64,000 bases of DNA from QVMM01 sp047030855 (GCA_047030855.1 JBKYIJ010000009.1:1-64000); one strand, 5' to 3'; positions 26,421 to 36,356 are shown, counted from the first letter of the stretch. Numbers and translations: made by a program. Notes: generated by a model not told the origin, from the sequence alone.

Positions 26421-26738
26421 TTAATATCTTTCTCTATTACTTCTGAATCTTCCGCCTCCGCCGTTGTTATTGTTACGACGTTGTTGTCCACCTTCAGTTC
26501 TGGGACGGGCTACAGATACAGAAATAACTCTTCCGTCATATTCAGCACCGTTTAGTTCTTCAATAGCTTTTTGTCCGGCTGTTTCGTCTTCCATTTCAAC
26601 AAAACCATAACCTTTTGAACGACCAGATTCGCGGTCCATAACTACTTTAGCTGAAGCAATTTCTCCATACTCTCCGAATAAATCCGCCAAGTCACTGTCA
26701 TTGATGTTGTAACTTAAGCCTGCAATAAAAATGTTCAT
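26421..26738 (-). CDS. RNA-binding protein with one RRM domain
   Basis: 105 aa from the ATG at 26738. RNP2 is MNIFIAGLSY, RNP1 is SKGYGFVEM, and the whole domain fills residues 1-78. The tail is arginine/asparagine/glycine rich (QQRRNNNNGGGG, then RFRSNRERY), like the Rbp family of Bacteroides, which act as RNA chaperones or regulators in place of Hfq. An upstream frame extends to 26897, but the conserved RNP2 motif begins exactly at this ATG. A promoter lies about 120 bases upstream, leaving a long AT-rich leader. Confidence 0.92.
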   Translation of the reverse strand: MNIFIAGLSYNINDSDLADLFGEYGEIASAKVVMDRESGRSKGYGFVEMEDETAGQKAIEELNGAEYDGRVISVSVARPRTEGGQQRRNNNNGGGGRFRSNRERY

Positions 26739-26857
26739 TGTAAAAAAAATAAAATAAAAAAATGATTTAATAAGCAAAGAATCTAATTCAGAGAAAATTA
26801 TGCTTATCCGATGAAGGTAAGAACTATTGTCTGACTGTAAGAAATTCGTATGCTCTA

Positions 26858-26865
26858 CAAAAATA
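26858..26865 (-). promoter_or_regulatory. -7 element TATTTTTG for the RRM gene
   Basis: Perfect TAnnTTTG on the minus strand with ATTG about 18 bases upstream. It would give a leader of roughly 110 bases, and may allow autoregulation by the RNA-binding protein. Confidence 0.5.
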
Positions 26866-26984
26866 GACATAAAAAGAGAACAGCAATGATTTTTCATTAA
26901 AGAAATTCAACATAATACATTTTTTAACTATTAACATATAATTTAATCATGATCATAGCATTAGGTTTGTATCCGATTTAGAAA

Positions 26985-27467
26985 ATGTATATGAAAATAA
27001 AGAAGACAAATGCTGCCAGAATATTAGATTCTTTAAAAATCGAATATGATCTTATCTCATATGATGTAGACGAATCGGACTTAAGTGCAGTCCATGTAGC
27101 CGATCAACTGGACGAACCTATTGAACGAGTCTTTAAAACACTGGTATTGAAAGGCGACAAAACCGGGTATTTTGTTTGTGTTATTCCGGGAGCAGAAGAG
27201 GTCGATCTGAAGAAAGCCGCAAAAATATCCGATAATAAAAACTGCCAGATGATTCCGATGAAAGAACTTTTGCCAATAACAGGATATATCAGGGGCGCAT
27301 GTTCTCCTATCGGAATGAAAAAACTTTTCCCGACATATATGCATGTAACCTGTTTAGATTTTGATTTCATTTACGTCAGTGCCGGACAAAGAGGATTACA
27401 AATCAAAATGTCCCCGACCGATTTAATAAATACGGTAAATGCAACGATAGGTGAGCTTACGTTATAA
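26985..27467 (+). CDS. ybaK: Cys-tRNA(Pro) deacylase, YbaK family
   Basis: 160 aa (ATG at 26985 or 26991). Shows the YbaK fold: KTNAARILDSLKIEYDLISYD at the N-terminus, RVFKTLVLKGDKTGYFVCVIPG with the conserved Lys, the strand GAEEVDLKKAAK, GYIRGACSPIGMKK and a terminal FIYVSAGQRGLQIKM. It hydrolyses Cys-tRNA(Pro) made in error by prolyl-tRNA synthetase. Divergent from the RRM gene and convergent with mgtE. Confidence 0.93.
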   Translation: MYMKIKKTNAARILDSLKIEYDLISYDVDESDLSAVHVADQLDEPIERVFKTLVLKGDKTGYFVCVIPGAEEVDLKKAAKISDNKNCQMIPMKELLPITGYIRGACSPIGMKKLFPTYMHVTCLDFDFIYVSAGQRGLQIKMSPTDLINTVNATIGELTL

Positions 27468-27494
27468 TATAAACTCACTTATCTATTTTCTTTC

Positions 27495-28885
27495 TTAATG
27501 CAGTAATGATCCGAATATCCAGCCGGCTATCGTCAGATAAATAATCAGTCCCGTTACATCGACTATTGTAGCTACGAAAGGCGCGGAAGAAGTAGCCGGA
27601 TCTGCTCCTAATCGTTTTAATATAAATGGAAGCATCGAACCTATCAACGATCCCCACATAACTATCCCGATAAGAGCCAAAGCGACCGTACTTCCGACCA
27701 TCATCCATTGATCGCCATATAAATTCGGGAAAATAAAATGCCATACATAAATTCTGAAAAATCCGATACCGCCCAGTATCAGCCCTAAACTCAAACCTGA
27801 CAGAACTTCACGACGAAAAACTTTCCACCAGTTATAGAGCTTAACCTCTCCTGTCGCCATTGCCTGTATAATAAGAGTAGAAGCCTGAGAGCCGCTATTA
27901 CCGCCACTTGAGATCATAAGAGGCAGGAACATAGCCAATACAATAACTTTTGCCAATTGATCTTCGTAATATTGCATAACGGAAGCCGTGAGCAATTCAC
28001 CAATGAAAAGTACGATAAGCCACCCTGCCCTCTTTTTTTACGAGACGATGGATCGGCATATCCAGATAAGGTTCGTCCAAGACGCCTGTACCTCCGACAC
28101 GCTGCATATCTTCGGAATATTCTTCATCCACAACCCAAAGCACATCGTCGATCGTAACGATTCCTAATAGAATACCCTGACTGTTGATCACAGGCAATGC
28201 TACTCTGTTATTCATTTTAAAAACCTTGATCGCATCTTCCTGAGGATCGTCTGCATTAAGATAGATCAGGCGGTCGTCCATTAATTTTTTTACAGGCGTG
28301 TCGGGGCTTGCCAGCAGGAGTTCTCTTATCCTCAAGTCATCCAGCAATATTCCGTTATTGTCAAGAATATATATAACGTCTATCGTTTCCGAATTCTTCC
28401 CGTTTTTGCGTATGTATTCCAGAGTTTCTTTTACGGTGAAACTTTCGTTTATAGCTAAATAATCGGGAGTCATCAAACGGCCTACGCTGTCCTCAGGATA
28501 GGCTAAAAGAGAGGCTAACTCTTTTTTTATCATCGCTCGACAGGTACGAAATAAGATTGACAACGAGTTTTTCGTCTTTCAGCTCTCCTAAAAAAGAAGT
28601 CAAATCATCGGGCGGAAGCCCGTTTATTATTTTCGAAACTTTATCCTCAGGAAGTTTTTTTATAATTCTCTCCTGCGTCGGGACATCCAAAATTCTAAAA
28701 GCATTGACTGCTCTCTTTAGACTTAACGAGTCGATAATTACTGCCGCATACTCGGGAATTTCATCAATCAGATCTTCGATTGTAGAAATATTCAGGTCAT
28801 CCAAAAATTTATTCAGATTCTCAATATTTCCTGCTTCAATCAGATTTTTAGTTCTTTCAACTAATTGGTTCAGATTTTTTTTCAT
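27495..28885 (-). CDS. mgtE: Magnesium transporter MgtE, frame broken twice
   Basis: About 462 aa if mended, the normal length. The N domain (28885-28530) starts MKKNLNQLVERTKNLIEAG. Two CBS domains follow (DSVGRLMTPDYLAI; LYLNADDPQED-like and VALPVINSQGILLGIVTIDDVLWVV). The membrane domain (27995-27495) has SGGNSGSQASTLIIQAMA and five helices. The first break lies at the run of seven A at 28528-28522, and the second at the run of seven A at 28039-28033. Deleting one A at each gives SSDDKKELASLLAYPEDS and RLVKKRAGWLIVLFIGELL. Both points look like homopolymer errors. CBS domains gate the channel by internal magnesium. Confidence 0.85.
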
Positions 28886-28966
28886 ACTGATACCTTTTTA
28901 AAATCAATACTTTTTTCACAAAAAATATTGATTTGGTTTATAACTCAATTAACCGGCTTATGTTTC

Positions 28967-29557
28967 TTATTTCTTATGGTCAGCCATATGTTTTTGGTAA
29001 CATATCCTGCAAAGTGGCTGATACTCCTGCAACTCTCCCAACATAACCTGCTTGTCATTCTCCACCAAACGATATGAATAATTAGCCAATCTTCCGCATT
29101 CTACACAAATGGCGTGTACTTTGGTTACATCATCGGCTATAGAACATAACTCGGGCATCGGGCCAAAGGGATTTCTTTTGAAATCCATATCTAATCCTGC
29201 AACGATAACACGGATTCCCTGATCCGCCAGCTGCTGACATACTTCAACCAAACCTGTATCAAAAAATTGGGCTTCATCAATGCCTACCACTTCTATATTG
29301 GAAGACAGCAGAAGGATATTGCTCGAATGTTCTACCGGCGTCGATAACAATGAATTTTTGTCGTGCGACACGACATCGAGATCAGAGTATCTTGTATCTA
29401 TGGCAGGTTTGAAAATTTCTATTTCCTGTTTAGCAATCTGGGCACGTTTCATCCGTCTGAGCAATTCTTCCGTTTTACCTGAAAACATTGAACCGCAAAT
29501 TACCTCTATACTACCTCTTTTTTGAGTTTCATTAAATTTGTTTTCAGTATAAATCAT
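28967..29557 (-). CDS. tdk: Thymidine kinase
   Basis: 196 aa from the ATG at 29557; an upstream in-frame ATG at 29614 adds an unlikely hydrophobic stretch. The P-loop is GSMFSGKTEELLRR, the Walker B-like motif is VVGIDEAQFF (catalytic Glu), and the substrate lasso follows with CVECG and CRICY binding zinc. Type II thymidine kinase of the salvage path. Same strand as mgtE but 81 bases upstream of it, with its own -7 element. Confidence 0.95.
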   Translation of the reverse strand: MIYTENKFNETQKRGSIEVICGSMFSGKTEELLRRMKRAQIAKQEIEIFKPAIDTRYSDLDVVSHDKNSLLSTPVEHSSNILLLSSNIEVVGIDEAQFFDTGLVEVCQQLADQGIRVIVAGLDMDFKRNPFGPMPELCSIADDVTKVHAICVECGRLANYSYRLVENDKQVMLGELQEYQPLCRICYQKHMADHKK

Positions 29558-29637
29558 CGAATTCTGCTTTTTATAAATGACACTTTTAGAACTGAACAAT
29601 AAAAAACCAAACATCTTGGTATGTCTGGAAAGCTTAG

Positions 29638-29645
29638 CAAAGATA
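29638..29645 (-). promoter_or_regulatory. -7 element TATCTTTG for tdk
   Basis: Perfect TAnnTTTG on the minus strand, 80 bases before the chosen ATG, supporting a start downstream of 29614. No clear -33 box. Confidence 0.45.
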
Positions 29646-29732
29646 ATGTTATAAATAAAAAAAATTGTAATAAAACATGATTTTTATTGTTAACAAAAAG
29701 TTGTTTCAGGTAAATATTTATTTCATCCTTAG

Positions 29733-29740
29733 TATATTTG
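29733..29740 (+). promoter_or_regulatory. -7 element TATATTTG for the alcohol dehydrogenase
   Basis: Perfect -7 element 22 bases before the ATG at 29763; -33 box not evident. Confidence 0.5.
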
Positions 29741-29762
29741 TTACAACAAAAACAAATTAGTT

Positions 29763-30920
29763 ATGGACAATTTCAGTTACGCCAATCCCGTTAAAATAAT
29801 ATTCGGGAAAGATACTATTAAAGAGATCGAAAATGAAATACCGAAAGGGAAGAAAATACTGATTATCTACGGTGGAGGCAGTATTAAAAGAAACGGCGTT
29901 TACGATCAGGCAACAAGGGCTTTAAACAGTTTTGAGTATTATGAGTTCAGCGGTGTTGAGCCAAATCCTCATTACGAAACGTGTATGGAAGCCGTTACTT
30001 TTATAAAGGAAAAAAACATAGATTTTCTGCTTGCCGTAGGCGGAGGTTCCGTTATAGATGCCACAAAATTTATCGCGGCAGCATCCTGTTTCAATGGCGG
30101 CGATGCATGGACAATTCTGTCCGAACAAAAAGAAATAAAATCTGCCTTACCCTTTGGCGTAATATTAACCTTGCCTGCTACGGGATCAGAAATGAATGAT
30201 GGTGCTGTTATAACAAAGGCTGCAACGAAAGACAAACTGTCTTTTGGCACACCTTTAGTGTTTCCGAAATTTTCGGTATTAGATCCGCAGGTAACCTATT
30301 CCCTTCCTCCCAGACAGATCGGGAACGGCGTTGTGGATTCATTTGTTCACGTGGTGGAACAATATGCAACCTATCCCAATGGATCGTTATTGCAGAATAT
30401 GATGGCGGAAGCTATTATGAAAACTCTGACGATAGAAGGTCCCCGTGCATTGGAAGAACCTGAAAACTATGACGTCCGTGCAAATCTGATGTGGGCATCT
30501 ACTTGGGCACTGAATAAATGGATAGCCTGCGGAGTTGTCGAAGACTGGTCTACTCACAGGATCGGGCATGAACTGACGGCTCTTTACGGTCTGGATCACG
30601 GACAGACTCTTGCCATCGTATTGCCCGGAGTTTTAACGGTTATGAAGAAACAAAAAGAGGAAATGATCCTTCGTCTGGGCGAACAGGTTTTCGGTATTTA
30701 CAACAACTTATCGAAAGAAGAACGCATTGATGCTACAATAGAAGGCATTGAAGGCTTTTTTGAAGAAATGGGAGTGAAAACACACCTTAAAGATTACGGA
30801 TTAGGAAAAGAAGCTGTAGATGCCGTGGCTAACCGTATTTCGGAAAGGGACTGGAAATTAGGAGAACATCACAATATAACAGGAAAAGAAGTCAAAGAAA
30901 TATTGACATTAAGGCTCTGA
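29763..30920 (+). CDS. Iron-containing alcohol dehydrogenase (BdhA/YqhD-like)
   Basis: 385 aa. The NAD(P)-binding GGGSIKRNGVYDQ turn and LLAVGGGSVIDATKFIAAA at residues about 85-103 are followed by the metal-binding residues in GNGVVDSFVHVVEQY and DWSTHRIGHEL plus LDHGQTLAIVLP. This is the BdhA/YqhD branch of group III alcohol dehydrogenases, usually NADPH-dependent and reducing small aldehydes. Single gene with terminator; it precedes the hexuronate operon but has a separate unit. Confidence 0.92.
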   Translation: MDNFSYANPVKIIFGKDTIKEIENEIPKGKKILIIYGGGSIKRNGVYDQATRALNSFEYYEFSGVEPNPHYETCMEAVTFIKEKNIDFLLAVGGGSVIDATKFIAAASCFNGGDAWTILSEQKEIKSALPFGVILTLPATGSEMNDGAVITKAATKDKLSFGTPLVFPKFSVLDPQVTYSLPPRQIGNGVVDSFVHVVEQYATYPNGSLLQNMMAEAIMKTLTIEGPRALEEPENYDVRANLMWASTWALNKWIACGVVEDWSTHRIGHELTALYGLDHGQTLAIVLPGVLTVMKKQKEEMILRLGEQVFGIYNNLSKEERIDATIEGIEGFFEEMGVKTHLKDYGLGKEAVDAVANRISERDWKLGEHHNITGKEVKEILTLRL

Positions 30921-30933
30921 TTATAAATAATGA

Positions 30934-30969
30934 AAAATACCTGAATCTGTACGGATTCAGGTATTTTTA
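30934..30969 (+). terminator. Intrinsic terminator
   Basis: 15-bp stem AAAAATACCTGAATC/GATTCAGGTATTTTT with a 6-base loop ends the dehydrogenase unit. Confidence 0.85.
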
Positions 30970-31069
30970 TTTTAATATCAAATAAGTTTATATCAAAAAT
31001 AATATTAAATAGGTCAAAATACAAACTATTTAGGATAAAATGTCCCCCGTTTATTCCAGATTTTGTATC

Positions 31070-31077
31070 TAAATTTG
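31070..31077 (+). promoter_or_regulatory. -7 element TAAATTTG for the hexuronate operon
   Basis: Perfect TAnnTTTG match about 67 bases before the DUF4861 gene; leader of about 60 bases. Confidence 0.45.
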
Positions 31078-31144
31078 TCATAAAATAAAGATTTTGATAA
31101 CTGAAAATATCAAAACAGCAGATATCGACTAATACTTAAAAGCC

Positions 31145-32407
31145 ATGAAATTTCATAATTTATGCCCCCGCAATGTAAAACATACACTTTGTTTTTTGAT
31201 AATATTCTTCATGTTCTACGGGACAAATTATGCTCAGGAAAAACAAGTAACCATTCAGAATAATACAGGAAATAATATTTTAGATTACACTGCTGAAATC
31301 CCTTTAGGTAAAATAAGCCTCCCGATAGGGAATTATATTGCTGCCGATGAAAACGGGAACATTGTCCCTGTGGAAATTTCTGAAAACATTAAAGGAGAAT
31401 CATCATTAATATTCCCCGTAGCGAATATTAAAGCCAATACATCTGTCAAATATACAATCAAAAAAGGTACTGCTGACAAGTATCCTAAAAGGACATACGC
31501 GGAGTTGGCTCATAAAATCGGCGGAAAATTCGAACCGAAAGTTAATGACAAACACAACAGGATTGAGTACACAGGCGGTTTCTCTTGGGTAAAACCTAAC
31601 TACCTGAGAGTTCCCGATAACTTTACCGATCATGCTTATTACATAAAATACGAAGGTCCGGGATGGGAAAGCGATAAGGTTGCTTTTCGTTTCTATCTCG
31701 ATTGGAGAAACGGAATAGACGTTTTTGCGAAAAGGACGCCCGAAATTGTCCTTCCGTCCGTCGGTGTCGACGGATACGACAATTATCATAATATAGCTGA
31801 TTGGGGAATGGATAATATGAAAGTCGGCAAATCGTTGGGTTTAGGGTCAATAGCTACTTGGGACGGGCAAAAAGCTATACGCGTCGAAAAACGCGACAGT
31901 GTTGTTTGCTACATTCCTGCCGACGGAAAAGTACGGTCACAGGTTATGACTACGTATTACGGGTGGGACGCTAACGGTACAAAGTGCAATTTAAAGTCAT
32001 TGATATCTATCGACGCAGGAAGCCGTGCCTCTTACATGCAATTGTATGCAGACAAAAAAACGGAGAATCTGGCTACCGGTATTTTCAAAGATAAAAACGG
32101 AGAATTTTTCACTTCCAATGATAACAAATCCGAATGGTCGTATATAGCCACATTCGGTAAACAGAGCCTGAATAAAGACATACAGGGACTGGCTGTTTTT
32201 TACAGGACAAAACAACTGAAAGAGCTGACGGAAGACGATTTGAACCATGTTGTCGTATTAAAACCCGTGAACGGATATGTTGAATATTATTTTATGCCTA
32301 CATGGGAATTGGACTGGGAGCCTGTGAAAACAAAAGAAGATTTCCAAAGATGTATAGACGAAGTAATGAACAGACTGAATAGCAAAATAAATATAACAAT
32401 AAAATAA
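31145..32407 (+). CDS. DUF4861 secreted protein, pectin/uronate context
   Basis: 420 aa. A signal peptide with a basic start (KFHNLCPRNVKHTL) and hydrophobic core is cut near YAQ. The body is beta-rich, with KVAFRFYLDWRNGIDVFAKRTP and DYHNIADWGMD-like stretches typical of DUF4861, a family that recurs in uronate-polysaccharide loci of Bacteroidetes. It may be a carbohydrate-active enzyme; no catalytic residues can be named. It starts the operon and is followed 12 bases later by uxaC, so it probably acts outside the cytoplasm on the polymer or oligomers feeding the pathway. Confidence 0.75.
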   Translation: MKFHNLCPRNVKHTLCFLIIFFMFYGTNYAQEKQVTIQNNTGNNILDYTAEIPLGKISLPIGNYIAADENGNIVPVEISENIKGESSLIFPVANIKANTSVKYTIKKGTADKYPKRTYAELAHKIGGKFEPKVNDKHNRIEYTGGFSWVKPNYLRVPDNFTDHAYYIKYEGPGWESDKVAFRFYLDWRNGIDVFAKRTPEIVLPSVGVDGYDNYHNIADWGMDNMKVGKSLGLGSIATWDGQKAIRVEKRDSVVCYIPADGKVRSQVMTTYYGWDANGTKCNLKSLISIDAGSRASYMQLYADKKTENLATGIFKDKNGEFFTSNDNKSEWSYIATFGKQSLNKDIQGLAVFYRTKQLKELTEDDLNHVVVLKPVNGYVEYYFMPTWELDWEPVKTKEDFQRCIDEVMNRLNSKINITIK

Positions 32408-32419
32408 AAATAGAACACC

Positions 32420-33829
32420 ATGAGAAAATTTCTGGATGACAATTTTGTTTTGGAAAACGAAACAGCGATTTATCTTTATCACGAACATGCAAAGCATTTG
32501 CCTATCATAGACTATCATTGTCACTTGATTCCCGAATATATTGCTAACGATCACAAATTCGACAATCTCGGACAAATATGGCTCGAGGGAGATCATTATA
32601 AATGGCGCGCTATGCGTACAAACGGTGTGGACGAACGTTTTTGCACAGGAAAAGACACATCCGACTGGGAAAAATTCGAGAAATGGGCAGAAACTGTTCC
32701 TTATACAATGCGTAACCCTCTGTATCATTGGACTCACTTGGAACTTAAAACCGCTTTTGGAGTTGAGAAACTGTTAAACCCTAAAACAGCCCGTGAAATT
32801 TACGAGGAATGTACTGCGAAATTGCGTACACCCGAATATTCGGCTCGCGGACTGATGAAAAGATATAATGTCGAAGTAGTTTGTACGACAGACGATCCTG
32901 CTGATTCTTTGGAACACCATATTTCATTGAAAAACGAAGGCTTTTCGATAAAAGTGCTTCCGACTTGGCGTCCCGACAAAGCAATGGCAGTGGAAGTTCC
33001 TGCGGATTATCGCGCTTATGTTGACAAACTTGCGGCGGCGGCAGGCATCACAATCAGTAAATTTAGCGACTTAATCGAAGCTCTTCGCAAACGTCATGAT
33101 TTCTTCGCCAGCCTTGGCTGTAAGTTATCCGATCATGGAATTGAGGAATTTTACGCCGAAGATTATACCCAAAGCGAAATTGACGCGATCTTTAATAAGA
33201 TATACGGATCGGGAAAAGAATTGAGTAAAGAGGAAATTATCAAATTCAAATCAGCCGTGTTGTACGAAGGTGCAATAATGGACTGGGAAAAAGGATGGAC
33301 ACAACAATTCCACTATGGCGCTATCCGCAACAATAATACTCGCTTATACAAACAATTAGGACCTGATACGGGATTCGATTCCATAGGCGATTTCACAGTG
33401 GCAAAAACAATGTCTAAATTCTTTGACAGATTGGACACCGACAATAAACTCACAAAAACAATCATCTATAACCTTAACCCTCGAGACAATGATCTCATAG
33501 CAACTATGATCGGGAACTTCCAAGACGGATCCGTAGCCGGTAAAATACAGTTTGGTTCCGGTTGGTGGTTCCTCGATCAAAAAACAGGAATGGAAGCCCA
33601 GATGAATTCACTGTCAAATCTGGGGCTTTTGAGTCGATTTGTAGGAATGTTGACAGACTCACGCAGTTTCTTGTCATATCCTCGTCACGAATATTTCCGC
33701 CGTATTCTGTGTAATCTGCTCGGGACGGATGTCGAAAAAGGATTGATTCCTGCTAGCGAACTTGATTTTGTAAGTCAGATCGTGGAAGGCGTATCGTATT
33801 ACAATGCAAAAAAATTCTTTGAATTCTAA
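32420..33829 (+). CDS. uxaC: Glucuronate/galacturonate isomerase
   Basis: 469 aa, full-length amidohydrolase-fold isomerase. Metal site IIDYHCHLIPEYI at about residue 30; FGVEKLLNPKTAREIYEEC; TTDDPADSLEHH; and the late strong GWWFLDQKTGMEAQMNSLSN and GMLTDSRSFLSYPRHEYFRRILCNLLG motifs. Converts D-galacturonate to D-tagaturonate (and glucuronate to fructuronate). Twelve bases after DUF4861 and followed by kdgK. Confidence 0.96.
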   Translation: MRKFLDDNFVLENETAIYLYHEHAKHLPIIDYHCHLIPEYIANDHKFDNLGQIWLEGDHYKWRAMRTNGVDERFCTGKDTSDWEKFEKWAETVPYTMRNPLYHWTHLELKTAFGVEKLLNPKTAREIYEECTAKLRTPEYSARGLMKRYNVEVVCTTDDPADSLEHHISLKNEGFSIKVLPTWRPDKAMAVEVPADYRAYVDKLAAAAGITISKFSDLIEALRKRHDFFASLGCKLSDHGIEEFYAEDYTQSEIDAIFNKIYGSGKELSKEEIIKFKSAVLYEGAIMDWEKGWTQQFHYGAIRNNNTRLYKQLGPDTGFDSIGDFTVAKTMSKFFDRLDTDNKLTKTIIYNLNPRDNDLIATMIGNFQDGSVAGKIQFGSGWWFLDQKTGMEAQMNSLSNLGLLSRFVGMLTDSRSFLSYPRHEYFRRILCNLLGTDVEKGLIPASELDFVSQIVEGVSYYNAKKFFEF

Positions 33830-33862
33830 TCAACAATTAATATAAAACACATAAAAACAACC

Positions 33863-34900
33863 ATGAAAAAAGTAGTAACTTTTGGAGAAATAATGTTGCG
33901 TCTGGCAACACCCGGGTATTTACGTTTCATTCAGTCGACTAATCTGAATGCAACCTTTGGTGGCGGTGAAGCAAATGTTGCGGTTTCGTTGTCAAATTAC
34001 GGCATACCGACAGATTTTGTAACTCGCCTGCCTAAAAACGATATTGCGGAATGGTGCATTTCCGACCTGAGAAAATATAATGTCGGAGTAAACAATATTG
34101 TACGTGGCGGAGATCGCGTAGGAATATATTTTCTGGAAACAGGAGCTGTTGCCCGTGCATCCAAGGTGGTGTACGATCGCGCTAATTCAGCTATTGCTGA
34201 CATTAAACCGGGTATGATCAACTGGAAAGAAGTGTTGAAAGATGCTCAGTGGTTTCACTGGACAGGTATCACTCCTGCCCTGTCGCAGGGAGCAGCGGAT
34301 GCTTGTCTCGAAGCGATAAAAGTCGCTAATGAAATGGGAGTAACCGTTTCATGCGATTTGAACTATCGCAAAAACCTATGGAAGTATGGCAAAACCGCAT
34401 CGGATATAATGCCGGCTTTGGTAGAAGGCTGCGATATTATACTCGGAAATGAGGAAGATGCCGAAAAAGTATTCGGGATCAAGCCCGAAGGTTTTGACGT
34501 AGCTCATACGGGAGGGGAAGTAAATGCCGCCGAATTTGAATCGGTATGTACTCAACTGATGAAAAAATTCCCAAGGGCAAAGAAAGTAATAATCACCCTT
34601 AGAGGTTCTATCAACGCAAACCATAATACTTGGGGCGGTTGTCTCTATTCCGACAAACTGTATCAATCGAAAAGATATGATATTACGCACATCGTAGACC
34701 GTGTAGGCGGAGGCGACTCGTTTATGGGAGGTTTGATATACGGATTAATCACATATCCCACCGACGATCAGAAGGCGTTGGAGTTTGCGGTTGCAGCTTC
34801 TTGCCTGAAACACACTATATACGGAGACTTTAACTTAATGAGCGTTGCCGAGGTTGAAAACCTGATGAAAGGCGACGGTTCGGGAAGAGTATCCAGATAA
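33863..34900 (+). CDS. kdgK: 2-Keto-3-deoxygluconate kinase
   Basis: 345 aa PfkB-family kinase. The N-terminal FGEIMLRLATPGYLRFIQ and GGGEANVAVSLSNYG bind substrate. The PfkB signature near the end (DRVGGGDSFMGGLIYG) holds the catalytic Asp. Phosphorylates KDG to KDPG. Between uxaC and uxaB in the hexuronate operon; a KDPG aldolase gene is not in the window. Confidence 0.92.
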   Translation: MKKVVTFGEIMLRLATPGYLRFIQSTNLNATFGGGEANVAVSLSNYGIPTDFVTRLPKNDIAEWCISDLRKYNVGVNNIVRGGDRVGIYFLETGAVARASKVVYDRANSAIADIKPGMINWKEVLKDAQWFHWTGITPALSQGAADACLEAIKVANEMGVTVSCDLNYRKNLWKYGKTASDIMPALVEGCDIILGNEEDAEKVFGIKPEGFDVAHTGGEVNAAEFESVCTQLMKKFPRAKKVIITLRGSINANHNTWGGCLYSDKLYQSKRYDITHIVDRVGGGDSFMGGLIYGLITYPTDDQKALEFAVAASCLKHTIYGDFNLMSVAEVENLMKGDGSGRVSR

Positions 34901-34919
34901 TTTTGAAAAACCAAATAAA

Positions 34920-36356
34920 ATGAAAGAATTAAATAAAGAAACTGTAAATAAACCCGAATTGCCAGTAAAAATACTTCAGTTCGGAGAAGGGAATTTCCTT
35001 CGTGCATTTGTAGACTGGATGATCGACAAAGCTAACGAAGCGGGAGTTATGAATCATGGTGTAGTTGCCGTTCAGCCCATACCGGGAGAATCTCCAACAT
35101 ATAAAATCTTCAAGGATCAGGATTGCATGTATCATGTATATCTGGAAGGTATCAAGGATAAAAAACCTCTAAAAGAAGTAAGATTGGTAAAAAGCCTTGT
35201 TGATCTGATCAATCCTTATACAGACTATGAAGTTTATAAAAATCTGTTTCTTAGCCCCGAATTGGAAATGATCATTTCCAACACGACAGAAGCAGGTATC
35301 AGATATGAAGAAGGCGATGATTTGAAGGCGCTTCCTCCGAAATCTTTCCCTGCAAAAATGACGGCGTTACTATATGAACGCTACAAAAAATTCAACGGCG
35401 ATCCAAACAAAGGATTATTGATCATCTGCTGCGAACTGATCGAAGATAACGGATCGACTCTTCGCGAGTATGTGTTGAAACATGCGAAATATAACAAACT
35501 GGAACAAGGTTTTATCGACTGGGTGGAAAAATCCTGTCATTTCTATGACACATTAGTTGACCGAATTGTTCCGGGATTCCCGAGAGAAAACATTAAAGAA
35601 ATACAGGAAGAAATAGGATTCAACGATAACTTGGTTGTTAAAGGAGAATATTTCCACGTTTGGGCTATCGGCGGCGATCCTATTATCAAAGAAAAATTCC
35701 CGTTGGACAAAGCAGGTCTGAACGTTCTTTTCATGGACGACATCAAAGATTTCCGTGCGAAGAAAGTACGTATCCTTAACGGATCGCATACGGCAATGGT
35801 GCCTGTCGGGCTTCAAATGGGTTGCGAAACAGTGATGGATGCATTCAATACTCCTGAGATTGAAAAATACATCAACGAAATGGTTGCCCGTGAGGTATTG
35901 CCTGTTATCAATGACGATCCTGCCGAATTGAAAATCTTTGCGGCTAAAATATTGGAACGCTTCTATAATCCATATTTGAAACATTACCTGAAAGACATTG
36001 CTCTTAATTCTATCTCGAAATGGGAAACCCGCGACTACCCTACTGTATATGACAATTACAAGAAACTCGGGAAAGACGCAAAACTGACAACGTTCTCATT
36101 CGCCGCACTTCTTGTATTATACAGCGGAAAATCGGAAGTAAAATTTACGCCGAATGATACAGCTGAATTTGTAGAATTCATACAATCTACATTCAATGCG
36201 AATGACATCAAGGGTTGGGTATCGGGAATTGTGAACAACAAGAAAATGTGGAACGAAAACTTTGCAGAAATTCCCCAATTTATTGATGAAGTATCTGCCG
36301 ACGTGAAGAAGATTCTCGATAAAGGAATGAAAGCTGCACTAAAAGAGATTATTTAA
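34920..36356 (+). CDS. uxaB: Tagaturonate reductase (altronate oxidoreductase)
   Basis: 478 aa, long mannitol-dehydrogenase family member. The N-terminal Rossmann turn is ILQFGEGNFLRAFVDWMID. Further marks are MIISNTTEAGIRY, the conserved KVRILNGSHTAMVPVG (substrate-binding Lys/His region) and the C-terminal helical domain. NADH-dependent reduction of tagaturonate to altronate. Twenty bases after kdgK. Confidence 0.94.
   Translation: MKELNKETVNKPELPVKILQFGEGNFLRAFVDWMIDKANEAGVMNHGVVAVQPIPGESPTYKIFKDQDCMYHVYLEGIKDKKPLKEVRLVKSLVDLINPYTDYEVYKNLFLSPELEMIISNTTEAGIRYEEGDDLKALPPKSFPAKMTALLYERYKKFNGDPNKGLLIICCELIEDNGSTLREYVLKHAKYNKLEQGFIDWVEKSCHFYDTLVDRIVPGFPRENIKEIQEEIGFNDNLVVKGEYFHVWAIGGDPIIKEKFPLDKAGLNVLFMDDIKDFRAKKVRILNGSHTAMVPVGLQMGCETVMDAFNTPEIEKYINEMVAREVLPVINDDPAELKIFAAKILERFYNPYLKHYLKDIALNSISKWETRDYPTVYDNYKKLGKDAKLTTFSFAALLVLYSGKSEVKFTPNDTAEFVEFIQSTFNANDIKGWVSGIVNNKKMWNENFAEIPQFIDEVSADVKKILDKGMKAALKEII

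Noticed and set aside
26739..26897. N-terminal extension of the RRM protein
   Set aside because: The RRM RNP2 motif starts at the internal ATG at 26738, and the -7 element at 26858 falls inside the extension.
29558..29614. Longer thymidine kinase start
   Set aside because: The added 19 residues are hydrophobic and not part of the family; the kinase normally begins at the chosen ATG.
32258..32737. 159-aa minus-strand open frame
   Set aside because: Antisense to uxaC and DUF4861, phenylalanine/cysteine-rich shadow.
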